Source of the DNA: Massilia sp. WG5 | GTDB lineage: Bacteria; Pseudomonadota; Gammaproteobacteria; Burkholderiales; Burkholderiaceae_D | Direction of reading: 5' to 3' | Length of the DNA stretch: 64,000 nt | Assembly: GCF_001412595.2 (NCBI RefSeq) | Contig: NZ_CP012640.2 | Span: forward strand, 4,154,001 to 4,218,000 | Shown: piece by piece, positions 1 through 7,443 of the stretch | Layout: every line of letters begins with the position of its first letter | How positions within the stretch are numbered: position 1 is the stretch's first letter | Translations under genes and position numbers: made by a program | The notes under the pieces: model-generated | Databases searched by the model: none | Told to the model about the DNA's origin: nothing | Seen by the model: only the letters and a program-made list of their open reading frames with translations

Positions 1-213
1 AGGATTGCAGAACCAAGGCTGACTGATTTCATGGGCGTCTCCAGTGAAAGTTTCAGTACGCGAATCGGTGTGAACTGCGCGGCCATTGTAGTCCTGTGCG
101 AAAACCTCCGCCGTTCCGTATGCGCCTATTGTGTATTAGCGTACGGACAACGACGCGTGCTCAAGCCACCATGGAACCGTATTCATTGCACAACATTTTA
201 AAGGAGCACGATC

Positions 214-291
214 ATGGGCAAATATTTCCTGGCGTGGATTCTGGGCGTGCCGGCAATTGTTCTGGTACTGATCTATCTGTTCTTCCATTGA
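214..291 (+). CDS. 25-residue single-pass membrane peptide
   Basis: The ORF starts at an ATG preceded by a good Shine-Dalgarno (AAGGAG at 201-206, 7 bases away) and encodes 25 residues. It begins MGKYFLAWILGVPAIV and is almost entirely one hydrophobic helix ending in a short FFH tail. It is followed after about 50 bases by a strong intrinsic terminator (339-370), so it looks like a self-contained small transcription unit. I do not recognise a named family; function is unknown. Small hydrophobic peptides of this kind are usually missed by gene finders. The RBS plus terminator make it credible, but no homology evidence is available here. Confidence 0.6.
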   Translation: MGKYFLAWILGVPAIVLVLIYLFFH

Positions 292-338
292 TTGCAGGCC
301 GCGCGGCACCAGCCCGCAGGCACGCATGAATGCCATCG

Positions 339-370
339 TTTGCCAACGCCTCGGCGTTGGCAAATTTTTA
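339..370 (+). terminator. Rho-independent terminator after the small membrane peptide
   Basis: Two perfect 12-base arms (339-350 and 353-364) form a GC-rich stem whose base is A/T, followed directly by TTTTTA (365-370). It terminates the 214-291 unit and insulates the proVWX leader. Confidence 0.8.
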
Positions 371-372
371 TT

Positions 373-762
373 AGCACAAGTAAAGCGAAAATACCACTGG
401 ACTTTCATATTTATTTGCGCTATCATTCGTGCAATACATTGGTTCAAATATATATCTGCAGTACAGGTTTCCCTCGCAATTCGCGGGAAATCATTCCTGG
501 GCCATGCGCCCATATCCGTCGTCGGTTGACGCTATTCGTCAACTATCCCGGCGCCATGCATGTGCGTGGCGCCTGCGTGCTTGAAAGTCCTGAGCCCAGC
601 CTCTTTTGACACGCCAATGACACCCTGCGCCGGCTGCCTGTCGCCGGAAAAGCGTGCTTCGTCCCTGTTCGTCGATTGCCTGCGCTGATGCGCCCTTGCT
701 TCGCTTGAAGCCGGTCGCTACGGGGTTGCATTGCCTTTGCCAACCAGAAGGAGAACCACAAC
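373..762 (+). other. Gene-free 390-base region upstream of proV with several inverted repeats
   Basis: No coding frame is convincing here. The first 100 bases are AT-rich (likely promoter DNA). Inverted repeats occur at 468-490 (TTTCCC/GGGAAA arms), 525-543 (GTTGACG/CGTCAAC, 5-base loop) and 550-573 (GGCGCCA/TGGCGCC, 10-base loop). They could be operators or structure in a long proV 5' UTR. No confident -35/-10 pair was found. Confidence 0.35.
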
Positions 763-1998
763 GTGGCAAAACAAATCATCATCGACCATGTCTTCAAGGT
801 ATATGGCGACCGGCCCGACGAGGCACTGGCGCTGGTCCACCAGGGAGCCAGCAAGCAGGAAATCCTGGCCCGGACCGAATGTACCATCGGTGTGTTCGAC
901 GCCACCTTTACCATCGAGGCGGGAGAGATCTTCGTCATCATGGGCCTGTCCGGTTCGGGCAAGTCGACCCTGGTGCGCATGCTGAACCGTCTGATCGAGC
1001 CCACCGCCGGCCGTATCATGATCGACGGCAATGACATCAATGCACTGCCGGACGCGCAGTTGCGCGCCTTGCGCCGCAAGGACATCAGCATGGTGTTCCA
1101 GTCGTTCGCGCTGCTGCCGCATGTGTCCGTGCTCGACAACACCGCGTTTGGCATGGAGCTGGCCGGCATTCCCAAATCCGAGCGCCATGCGCTGGCCCGG
1201 CAGGCGCTGGACCAGGTCGGCCTCGCGGCCTATGGCGCCAGTTATCCTGACGAGTTGTCTGGCGGGATGCAGCAGCGTGTGGGACTGGCCCGCGCGCTGG
1301 CCTGCGATCCATCGATCCTGTTGATGGACGAGGCGTTTTCCGCACTCGACCCGATCATGCGCACGGAAATGCAGTCGGAGCTGCTGCGCCTGCAGCAGAT
1401 CAAGCGCCGCACCATCGTCTTCATTTCGCATGACCTCGATGAAGCCATGCGCATCGGCGACCGGGTCGCCATCATGAAAGATGGGCATGTAGTGCAAGTG
1501 GGCACGCCGGAAGCGATTCTGCGCAAGCCTGCCAACGATTACGTGCGCAACTTCGTGCGCGGCGTCGATGCCGCGGCCGTCTTCAAGGCCGGCGACATCG
1601 CCCGCAAGAGCCAGATCGTGGTGTCGGAATCGCCGACCCGCGGTTCGCGTGCGGCGCTGTCGATGCTGGAAGAGCAGGATCGCGCCTATGCCTATGTCGT
1701 CAATCCCGGGCGCGAATTCCTCGGCGTGGTGTCGGCCGATTCGCTGCGCGGCGCCCTCGACGGCCATACCGGTCCGCTGGGCCTCGCGCATGCGTACCTA
1801 CCGGATGTGCAGACGATTAATGCGGAAGAGCCCGTTGCCGGCCTGTTCGGCCAGGTGGCGCAACTGCCGTACGCCGTCCCCGTCGTGGGCAACGACGGCA
1901 GCTTCCGCGGCGCCATCAGCAAGACCACCTTGCTGAAGTTCCTCGACCGCGATACGCCTCCCATTGCGGAGCCACAAACACAGAAAGGACAAGCATGA
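763..1998 (+). CDS. proV: Glycine betaine/proline ABC transporter, ATP-binding protein ProV
   Basis: The 411-residue ATPase energises uptake of compatible solutes through ProW. Walker A (GLSGSGKST) is near residues 61-69, the LSGGMQQR signature near 165, and Walker B ([13 protein letters not shown]) near 185. The C-terminal ~140 residues form the CBS-domain region that in this family senses ionic strength. Translation starts at GTG 763, supported by AAGGAG at 748-753; no better in-frame ATG lies nearby. It heads a three-gene operon: its stop overlaps the proW start in ATGA, which implies translational coupling. The N-terminus has the family's typical insertion before Walker A ([11 protein letters not shown]). 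Assignment is firm; whether the natural substrate is glycine betaine, proline betaine or choline cannot be read from sequence. Confidence 0.95.
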   Translation: MAKQIIIDHVFKVYGDRPDEALALVHQGASKQEILARTECTIGVFDATFTIEAGEIFVIMGLSGSGKSTLVRMLNRLIEPTAGRIMIDGNDINALPDAQLRALRRKDISMVFQSFALLPHVSVLDNTAFGMELAGIPKSERHALARQALDQVGLAAYGASYPDELSGGMQQRVGLARALACDPSILLMDEAFSALDPIMRTEMQSELLRLQQIKRRTIVFISHDLDEAMRIGDRVAIMKDGHVVQVGTPEAILRKPANDYVRNFVRGVDAAAVFKAGDIARKSQIVVSESPTRGSRAALSMLEEQDRAYAYVVNPGREFLGVVSADSLRGALDGHTGPLGLAHAYLPDVQTINAEEPVAGLFGQVAQLPYAVPVVGNDGSFRGAISKTTLLKFLDRDTPPIAEPQTQKGQA

Positions 1999-3077
1999 AT
2001 TCCAGCACCGCTATCGCCGCGAAGCCAGCCCAGGTCAACCCATGGCTGCCGACGCCGCCGACCGACACGTCCTGGCTCGACGCCGCGAATCCGGTCGCCG
2101 CGTCCGCGCACGACACGGGCTTTCACCTGACGCAGCTATTCAATGGTTCGCTGCCGCTGGAAGACTCGATCAACCGGGGCCTGGGCTGGGTTGTCGCGCA
2201 TTGTCGTCCGTTTTTCCAGGCCGTGCGGGCGCCGATCGATGCGACGCTGAATGGCGTCAGCGACCTGCTGCTGGCCATGCCCTCGCTGGCGGTGATCGTC
2301 ATCATCGGCCTGCTGGCCTGGCAATTTACCAGCCGTACGCTGGCGATCGGCACCGTGCTGGCGCTGCTGCTCCTGTCGATGCTGGGCGTGTGGCCGGAAG
2401 CGATGATCACCCTGTCGCTGGTGCTGACCTCGCTGGCTTTCTGCCTGGCGATCGGCTTGCCCCTCGGGATCGTCCTGGCCAATAGCGACCGCGCGCAAAA
2501 CATCCTGCGGCCGCTGCTGGACGCCATGCAGACCACGCCCGCCTTCGTGTACCTGGTGCCGGTGGTAATGCTGTTCGGTATCGGCAATGCGCCGGGCGTG
2601 ATCGTCACCATCATCTTCGCGCTGCCGCCGCTGGTGCGCCTGACGAACCTGGGGATCCGGCAGGTGCGTCCCGACCTGGTCGAGGCGGCGCGCGCTTATG
2701 GCGCCTCGCCCTGGCAGCTGCTGAGCCGCGTACAGTTTCCGTTGGCCATGCCTTCGATCATGGCCGGCATTAACCAGTCGCTGATGCTGTCGCTCTCGAT
2801 GGTGGTGATCGCCTCGATGATCGCGGTCGGCGGCCTGGGCCAGATGGTGCTGCGCGGCATCGGGCGCCTGGATATGGGCCTGGCCACCGTGGGCGGTCTC
2901 GGTATCGTGCTGCTGGCCATCACGCTGGACCGCCTGACACAGGCGATGGGGCAGCCGCGCCGTGGCGTGCGTCACTGGTACCAGACGGGGCCGGCCGGCA
3001 TCATCCTGCGCCTGGTGCGCGGCGGTGCGGCGCGCGACGACGCGGCCGCGCCTGCCCGCTCCGCGACCGCGCAATGA
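1995..3077 (+). CDS. proW: Glycine betaine/proline ABC transporter, permease ProW
   Basis: The 360-residue inner-membrane permease has several hydrophobic segments between roughly residues 85 and 315. The conserved cytoplasmic coupling loop of binding-protein-dependent permeases ([29 protein letters not shown] EAA motif) lies around residue 235. A polar, proline-rich N-terminal extension precedes the membrane domain, as in ProW proteins. The ATG overlaps the proV stop by four bases and the 3' end abuts proX, so the three proteins are made from one mRNA. The C-terminal tail after the last helix is basic and slightly long. Family assignment is strong. Confidence 0.94.
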   Translation: MNSSTAIAAKPAQVNPWLPTPPTDTSWLDAANPVAASAHDTGFHLTQLFNGSLPLEDSINRGLGWVVAHCRPFFQAVRAPIDATLNGVSDLLLAMPSLAVIVIIGLLAWQFTSRTLAIGTVLALLLLSMLGVWPEAMITLSLVLTSLAFCLAIGLPLGIVLANSDRAQNILRPLLDAMQTTPAFVYLVPVVMLFGIGNAPGVIVTIIFALPPLVRLTNLGIRQVRPDLVEAARAYGASPWQLLSRVQFPLAMPSIMAGINQSLMLSLSMVVIASMIAVGGLGQMVLRGIGRLDMGLATVGGLGIVLLAITLDRLTQAMGQPRRGVRHWYQTGPAGIILRLVRGGAARDDAAAPARSATAQ

Positions 3078-3091
3078 CAAGAAAGGACATC

Positions 3092-4141
3092 ATGCAACGT
3101 ATCGAACAATTCAAGGCCACCTATAAAAGACAGCGCAGGTTCCAATGGTTTTCGGCCCTGGCGCTGGCCGCATTCGCCCTGACCACCACCCTGGCGATGG
3201 CGCAAACGCCGGCTGCCGGGTTGCCCGGCAAGGGCATCAAGGTGCAGGCGCTGCAAAGCCCGATCGCCGAGGAGACATTCCAGACCATGCTGGTCGACCG
3301 CGCCCTGGCACAGCTGGGCTACGAGCCGCAGCCGATCAAGGAAGTCGAATACCCGACCGCGCACATCGCCGTCGCCAACGGCGACGCGACCTTCCTTGCG
3401 GTGCACTGGGATCCTTTGCACCGGGACTACTACAACAATGCCGGCGGCGACGCCAAGCTGCTGCGCGTGGGCGAATACGCCGGCCCGGCCGCACAAGGCT
3501 ACCTGGTCGACAAGGCGACGGCCGAGAAGTACCACATCACGAATATCGCTCAGCTGCGCGACCCGGCGCTGGCCCGGCTGTTCGACCATGACGGCGATGG
3601 CAAGGCCGACCTGACCGGTTGCAATCCGGGCTGGGGCTGCGAGGCGATGATCGAGAACCACATGGACGCCTACAAGCTGCGCCCGACGGTCAAGCATGTG
3701 CAGGGCAGCTATTCCGCCCTGATTGCCGATACCATCGGCCGCTACCAGCGCGGCGAACCCATTCTGTATTACACCTGGACGCCTTACTGGGTGAGCGGGG
3801 TACTGGTGCCGGGCAAGGATGTGGTCTGGCTGCAGGTGCCGTTCTCGTCGAATCCGCAGAAGGCCAATACCCGTCTCGACGATGGCAGCGATTACGGTTT
3901 TGCCGTCAATACGACGCGGATCGTCGTGAATCGCGCCTGGGCCGACAAGAATCCGGCGGCCGTGAAGCTGTTTGAAGTCATGCGCCTGCCGATTGCCGAT
4001 ATCAATGCGCAAAACGAGCGCATGCGGAAGGGCGAAAACACGCAGGCCGATATCGCGCGCCATACGGCAGGCTGGATCAAGTACCACCAGCAGCTGTTCG
4101 ACAGCTGGATCGCGCAGGCGCTGGCGGCGGCGAAGCCCTGA
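3092..4141 (+). CDS. proX: Glycine betaine/proline-binding periplasmic protein ProX
   Basis: This is the periplasmic solute receptor of the ProVWX importer. A signal peptide (hydrophobic core near [18 protein letters not shown]) is followed by a mature domain very close to enterobacterial ProX. It includes the stretches [27 protein letters not shown] and [11 protein letters not shown]. The Trp residues known to form the betaine-binding aromatic cage in ProX are present in HWDPLH, NPGWGC and TWTPYW contexts. I chose the ATG at 3092 because AAAGGA (3082-3087) precedes it. An alternative ATG at 3074 overlaps the proW stop (ATGA) and would add six residues. It closes the operon; a convergent phnA-type gene follows after 33 bases. 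Confidence 0.94.
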   Translation: MQRIEQFKATYKRQRRFQWFSALALAAFALTTTLAMAQTPAAGLPGKGIKVQALQSPIAEETFQTMLVDRALAQLGYEPQPIKEVEYPTAHIAVANGDATFLAVHWDPLHRDYYNNAGGDAKLLRVGEYAGPAAQGYLVDKATAEKYHITNIAQLRDPALARLFDHDGDGKADLTGCNPGWGCEAMIENHMDAYKLRPTVKHVQGSYSALIADTIGRYQRGEPILYYTWTPYWVSGVLVPGKDVVWLQVPFSSNPQKANTRLDDGSDYGFAVNTTRIVVNRAWADKNPAAVKLFEVMRLPIADINAQNERMRKGENTQADIARHTAGWIKYHQQLFDSWIAQALAAAKP

Positions 4142-4174
4142 ACCGGAAGCGGTGGGATGGAGCCTTAATTCAGC

Positions 4175-4519
4175 TCAGCTTTTCCGGACAAATTCCGACT
4201 TCAGGCTCATTGCGCCAAAGCCGTCGATCTTGCAATCGATGTCGTGGTCGCCGTCGACCAGGCGGATGTTCTTGACCTTGGTTCCTTGCTTGACCACGCC
4301 GCCGCCGCCTTTCAGTTTCAGGTCCTTGATGACGGTGACGGCGTCGCCGTCCTGCAGGAGATTGCCGGCCGCGTCGCGCCATACACGGACCGCTTCGGCG
4401 GCGGCGGCTTCGGCCCGGACCGGCCACTCATGCGCGCATTCCGGGCAGACGTAGTTGCCCGAGCCGTCTTCGTAGGTCAGCGTGGAGCCGCAAGCGGGGC
4501 AGGGAGGAAAGGTCGTCAT
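4175..4519 (-). CDS. yjdM: PhnA/YjdM family zinc-ribbon protein
   Basis: The 114-residue protein has an N-terminal zinc ribbon (CPACG near residues 8-12 and CPEC near 28-31). The conserved PhnA domain follows, with the [15 protein letters not shown] and GTKVKNIRL motifs. The family was once called an alkylphosphonate uptake protein because of the E. coli phnA locus, but no phosphonate function is established. An AAGGA ribosome site lies 7 bases before the start. Upstream on the same strand sits the tRNA-Phe gene with its terminator, so expression may depend on terminator read-through or on a promoter within the tRNA region. Confidence 0.9.
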   Translation of the reverse strand: MTTFPPCPACGSTLTYEDGSGNYVCPECAHEWPVRAEAAAAEAVRVWRDAAGNLLQDGDAVTVIKDLKLKGGGGVVKQGTKVKNIRLVDGDHDIDCKIDGFGAMSLKSEFVRKS

Positions 4520-4533
4520 GGCAGTATCCTTAT

Positions 4534-4567
4534 GAAAAACAAAAACGCCACCCGAAGGTGGCGTTTT
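4534..4567 (-). terminator. Intrinsic terminator of tRNA-Phe
   Basis: Eleven-base perfect arms (4542-4552 and 4557-4567) close on a CGAA tetraloop. On the minus strand the stem runs into a T-rich tract (complement of 4534-4545). It lies between tRNA-Phe and the phnA-type gene and starts only ~20 bases upstream of that gene's start. Confidence 0.8.
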
Positions 4568-4585
4568 GTTTTACTACTGAATTCT

Positions 4586-4661
4586 TGGTGGCCCGGGGCG
4601 GAATCGAACCACCGACACAAGGATTTTCAATCCTCTGCTCTACCAACTGAGCTACCAGGCC
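4586..4661 (-). tRNA. tRNA-Phe (GAA)
   Basis: A 76-base cloverleaf on the minus strand with encoded CCA. The seven-pair acceptor stem (one U-G wobble), the GGTAGCTCAG D-arm and the GGTTCGATTCC T-arm are present, and the anticodon loop TTGAAAA gives anticodon GAA at 4626-4628. It is a single gene with its own terminator at 4534-4567. Confidence 0.97.
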
Positions 4662-4779
4662 AAGAGAGGCATGATTATAGCCAGTGGTTTTCAAGGCCGC
4701 AAGTCCCGGGCGGCAATTTTTTCAAACCCGGCAGCGCGAGCCCGGCACGGCACGGCAAAGCCGCCCCAAGGCAAAGGGA

Positions 4780-4785
4780 TATAAT
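4780..4785 (+). promoter_or_regulatory. Candidate -10 element for the ubiH-family gene (possible leaderless mRNA)
   Basis: A perfect TATAAT hexamer ends six bases before the proposed ATG at 4792, with no Shine-Dalgarno between. No good -35 box is visible. If used, transcription would begin at or next to the start codon. Confidence 0.4.
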
Positions 4786-4791
4786 GTCCGC

Positions 4792-6042
4792 ATGACTACA
4801 CAGACCTCTTCCTCCGCACAATATCGCACCGATGCCCGTCGCAGCGACGTCTGCATCGTCGGCAACGGCGCGATCGCCAAGACCGCCGCCCTGGGCTTTT
4901 CCCAGGCCGGGCACAGCGTCACCCTGCTGGTGCCGCCCGCGCGTCCGGGTGCTGAAGAGGCGTCCGCATCCTCGTCGTCCGGCGGCGACAAGCCCTGGGA
5001 CGTGCGCGTGTATGCGCTCAACCATACGGCGCAGAAGCTGCTGGCCTCGCTGAAGGTCTGGGGCGCACTCGACATGGCGCGCGTGGCCCCGGTCGACGCC
5101 ATGGACGTCAAGGGCGACGGCGAGCAGGGCGGCCAGCTGGGCTTAGATGCCTTCGGCGCCCACACCGGCACCCTGGCCTGGATCGTCGAGGACAGCAACC
5201 TGAACACCGCGCTGGACGCGGCCCTGCGCTTCGCCCAGAACGTCGACATCGTCACCGGCCGCGCCTGCAAGCTGAGCAGCAGTCCGCTCGGCGCCAGGGT
5301 CGAGCTGGAAGAGGGCGCACCAATCGAAGCCCAGCTGCTGCTCGGCGCCGACGGCCGCGACTCCTGGGTACGCGGCCAGTGCGATATCGGCATCGACTAC
5401 CGCTCCTATCACCAGCGCGCCATCGTCGCCAATTTCTCCTGCGAAAAGCCGCACCACAACGTGGCCCGCCAGTGGTTCACTTGCAAGGAAGGCATTATTG
5501 CGCTGCTGCCGCTGCCGGATAACAAGGTGTCGCTGATATGGTCGGCGCCGGAAACCCTGGCCGACACCATCATGGACGAGTCGCTCGGCGAACTGGCGAT
5601 CCGCCTCGGCGAATACTCGGAAGAGCAGCTGGGCCTGCTCAAGCCCCTGCAACCGGAAGCGGTCAAGGCGATCCCGCTGGCGCTGGTGCGTCCGCATGCG
5701 ATCGTCGCGCCGCACGTCGCCCTGATCGGCGACGCCGCCCACGCCGTCCATCCGCTGGCCGGACACGGCATGAACCTCGGCTTCGGCGACATCGTCGACC
5801 TGCTGCGGGTCGTGAATGCCCGCGAAGCACAGCACGGCATCGGCGACGAGCGCGTGCTGGCGCGCTATGCTAGAACCCGCAAGGAAGACGTGCTCCTCAT
5901 GCAATTGGCCACCGATGGGCTGGAACGTTTGTTCGGCGCCAATCTTGAACCTGTGCGCGTGATCCGGAATTTGGGATTAAACTTGCTCAATAAGTTGCCG
6001 CTGGTAAAGCGCAGACTGATCGCTCACGCGATGGGCAAATAA
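4792..6042 (+). CDS. FAD-dependent hydroxylase, UbiH/UbiF/VisC/COQ6 family
   Basis: The 416-residue flavoprotein monooxygenase probably hydroxylates a ring position of the ubiquinone precursor. The dinucleotide-binding fold begins at residues ~19-38 (VCIVGNGAIAKTAALG). The DG motif (ADGRDSWVR) lies near 184-192, and the second FAD motif (GDAAHAVHPLAGHGMNLG) at about 314-331. All are characteristic of the family. The frame stays open upstream to 4684, but those residues are unlike any family N-terminus, so ATG 4792 is chosen. A TATAAT lies just before it and there is no ribosome site. The dsbC-type gene follows 30 bases later. The exact UbiH, UbiF or UbiI role cannot be fixed from sequence. 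Confidence 0.88.
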   Translation: MTTQTSSSAQYRTDARRSDVCIVGNGAIAKTAALGFSQAGHSVTLLVPPARPGAEEASASSSSGGDKPWDVRVYALNHTAQKLLASLKVWGALDMARVAPVDAMDVKGDGEQGGQLGLDAFGAHTGTLAWIVEDSNLNTALDAALRFAQNVDIVTGRACKLSSSPLGARVELEEGAPIEAQLLLGADGRDSWVRGQCDIGIDYRSYHQRAIVANFSCEKPHHNVARQWFTCKEGIIALLPLPDNKVSLIWSAPETLADTIMDESLGELAIRLGEYSEEQLGLLKPLQPEAVKAIPLALVRPHAIVAPHVALIGDAAHAVHPLAGHGMNLGFGDIVDLLRVVNAREAQHGIGDERVLARYARTRKEDVLLMQLATDGLERLFGANLEPVRVIRNLGLNLLNKLPLVKRRLIAHAMGK

Positions 6043-6072
6043 GTGGGCAAATAATTTTTAAGGAATGAATTC

Positions 6073-6795
6073 ATGGGCAAGACCAAACTCGCCGTCCTGC
6101 TGGCGACCGGCCTGATCACGTCCTGCGTCGGCGCGCAGAATTCGGTCGAAGCGACCATCAAGAAGAACATCGAGCCGCGCCTGGGCGGGGCCAAGATCGA
6201 GTCGATCAAGGAAACGCCTTACGGTGGCCTGTACGAGCTGCGCGTCGCCGGCGACATCCTGTACACCGACAAGAAGGGCGAATACCTGGTCATCGGCCAC
6301 GTCTACGATGCCAAGACCACCCGCGACCTGACCCGCGAGCGCATCGACGACATCAACAAGATCAAGTTCTCGGACCTGCCCTTCGACTCCGCCATCAAGC
6401 AGGTCAAGGGCGACGGCAAGCGCGTGATCGCCGTGTTCGAAGATCCGAACTGCGGCTACTGCAAGCGCCTGCGCCAGACCGCGCTGAAGGATCTGAACAA
6501 CGTCACCATCTACACCTTCATGTACAACATCCTGTCTCCCGATTCCTTCGTGAAGTCGAAGAACATCTGGTGCTCCGCCGACCGCGTCAAGGCCTGGGAT
6601 GACTGGATGATCGGCGGCAAGGCCGCACCGGCGGCCCCGGCCAGCTGCGAGACCCCGAACGACAAGATCCTGGCGCTGGGCCAGAAGCTGAAGATCCAGG
6701 GCACGCCGGCGATCTTCTTCGCCGACGGCACCCGCATCCCGGGCGCGGTCGACCTGCCGACGCTCGAGAAGAAGCTGGAATCGATCAAGCAATAG
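6073..6795 (+). CDS. dsbC: DsbC-family periplasmic thiol:disulfide interchange protein
   Basis: The 240-residue protein has an N-terminal export signal, a small dimerisation-type domain (about residues 25-85) and a C-terminal thioredoxin fold. The active site is CGYC at residues 127-130 and there is a cis-Pro loop (GTPAIFF). In the DsbC family these proteins isomerise wrong disulfides in the periplasm and are kept reduced by DsbD. The signal region offers both a lipobox-like ITSC and a signal-peptidase-I-like VGA/Q site; the latter fits the family better. AAGGA about 8 bases upstream supports the start. It lies directly downstream of the ubiH-family gene, probably by chance of operon packing. 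Confidence 0.9.
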   Translation: MGKTKLAVLLATGLITSCVGAQNSVEATIKKNIEPRLGGAKIESIKETPYGGLYELRVAGDILYTDKKGEYLVIGHVYDAKTTRDLTRERIDDINKIKFSDLPFDSAIKQVKGDGKRVIAVFEDPNCGYCKRLRQTALKDLNNVTIYTFMYNILSPDSFVKSKNIWCSADRVKAWDDWMIGGKAAPAAPASCETPNDKILALGQKLKIQGTPAIFFADGTRIPGAVDLPTLEKKLESIKQ

Positions 6796-6827
6796 TGGAT
6801 GGGGCCTCGGCAAACCTACTGCGCGTT

Positions 6828-6890
6828 GCAGGTGCGGCCTGCGATGCTCGCTGTACCGTAAGTACAGCTGCGCTTCTCGGCCACACCTGC
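6828..6890. repeat. Intergenic palindromic element between dsbC and iorA
   Basis: Outer 12-base arms (6828-6839 and 6879-6890, one mismatch) and perfect inner arms GCTGTAC/GTACAGC (6850-6856 and 6862-6868) form a long imperfect hairpin in an otherwise gene-free 180-base gap. The organisation resembles REP-like intergenic repeats. It lacks a T-tract, so it is not a classical terminator. No second copy was found in this window. Confidence 0.45.
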
Positions 6891-6975
6891 CGCCGCTCGC
6901 TACGGTTTTCCGAAGCCCTTTTACGTTGGTATTTAAAAACAAAACAGCAGCACGTCCAAACCGAAGGAAACTCAC

Positions 6976-7434
6976 TTGGTCACTCTGAACATCAACGGGC
7001 GCGACCAGCAGGTCGATGCCGATCCCTCCACGCCCATCCTCTGGGCGCTGCGCGACAACCTCAACATGACCGGCACCAAGTTCGGCTGCGGCGCGGCCCT
7101 GTGCGGCGCCTGCACCGTGCACCTGAACGGCGAAGCGATCCGCTCATGCATCACGCCGATCTCCGCCGCCGCCGGCCAGAAGATCACCACCATCGAGGCG
7201 ATGGAAAGCGATAAAGTCGGCAAGGCCGTGCAGGATGCCTGGGTCAAGCACGACGTGCCGCAGTGCGGCTACTGCCAGAGCGGCCAGGTGATGAGCGCCA
7301 CCGCGCTGCTGCGCGTGAACAAGACGCCGACCGACGCCGACATCGACAACGCGATGAGCGGCAACATCTGCCGTTGCGGCACCTACCAACGGATCCGCGC
7401 GGCCATCAAGGATGCCGCGAAGACCATCGCGTAA
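6976..7434 (+). CDS. iorA: Molybdenum hydroxylase small subunit, 2x[2Fe-2S] (IorA-type)
   Basis: The 152-residue electron-transfer subunit has a plant-ferredoxin-like N-terminal cluster site (CGAALCGACTVHL plus a downstream Cys). The C-terminal helical cluster site carries CGYCQSG and CRCGTY. This is the arrangement of isoquinoline 1-oxidoreductase alpha and related xanthine-oxidase-family small subunits. Start is TTG 6976 with AAGGA at 6964-6968, 7 bases upstream; the protein then matches the family N-terminus (VTLNINGRDQQV). It passes electrons from the large subunit encoded 9 bases downstream. The natural substrate (N-heterocycle or aldehyde) is not predictable. Confidence 0.92.
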   Translation: MVTLNINGRDQQVDADPSTPILWALRDNLNMTGTKFGCGAALCGACTVHLNGEAIRSCITPISAAAGQKITTIEAMESDKVGKAVQDAWVKHDVPQCGYCQSGQVMSATALLRVNKTPTDADIDNAMSGNICRCGTYQRIRAAIKDAAKTIA

Positions 7435-7443
7435 GGAGCCGAC

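Noticed and set aside
468..490. Hairpin in the proV upstream region as a terminator
   Set aside because: The stem has a bulge and no T-tract follows.
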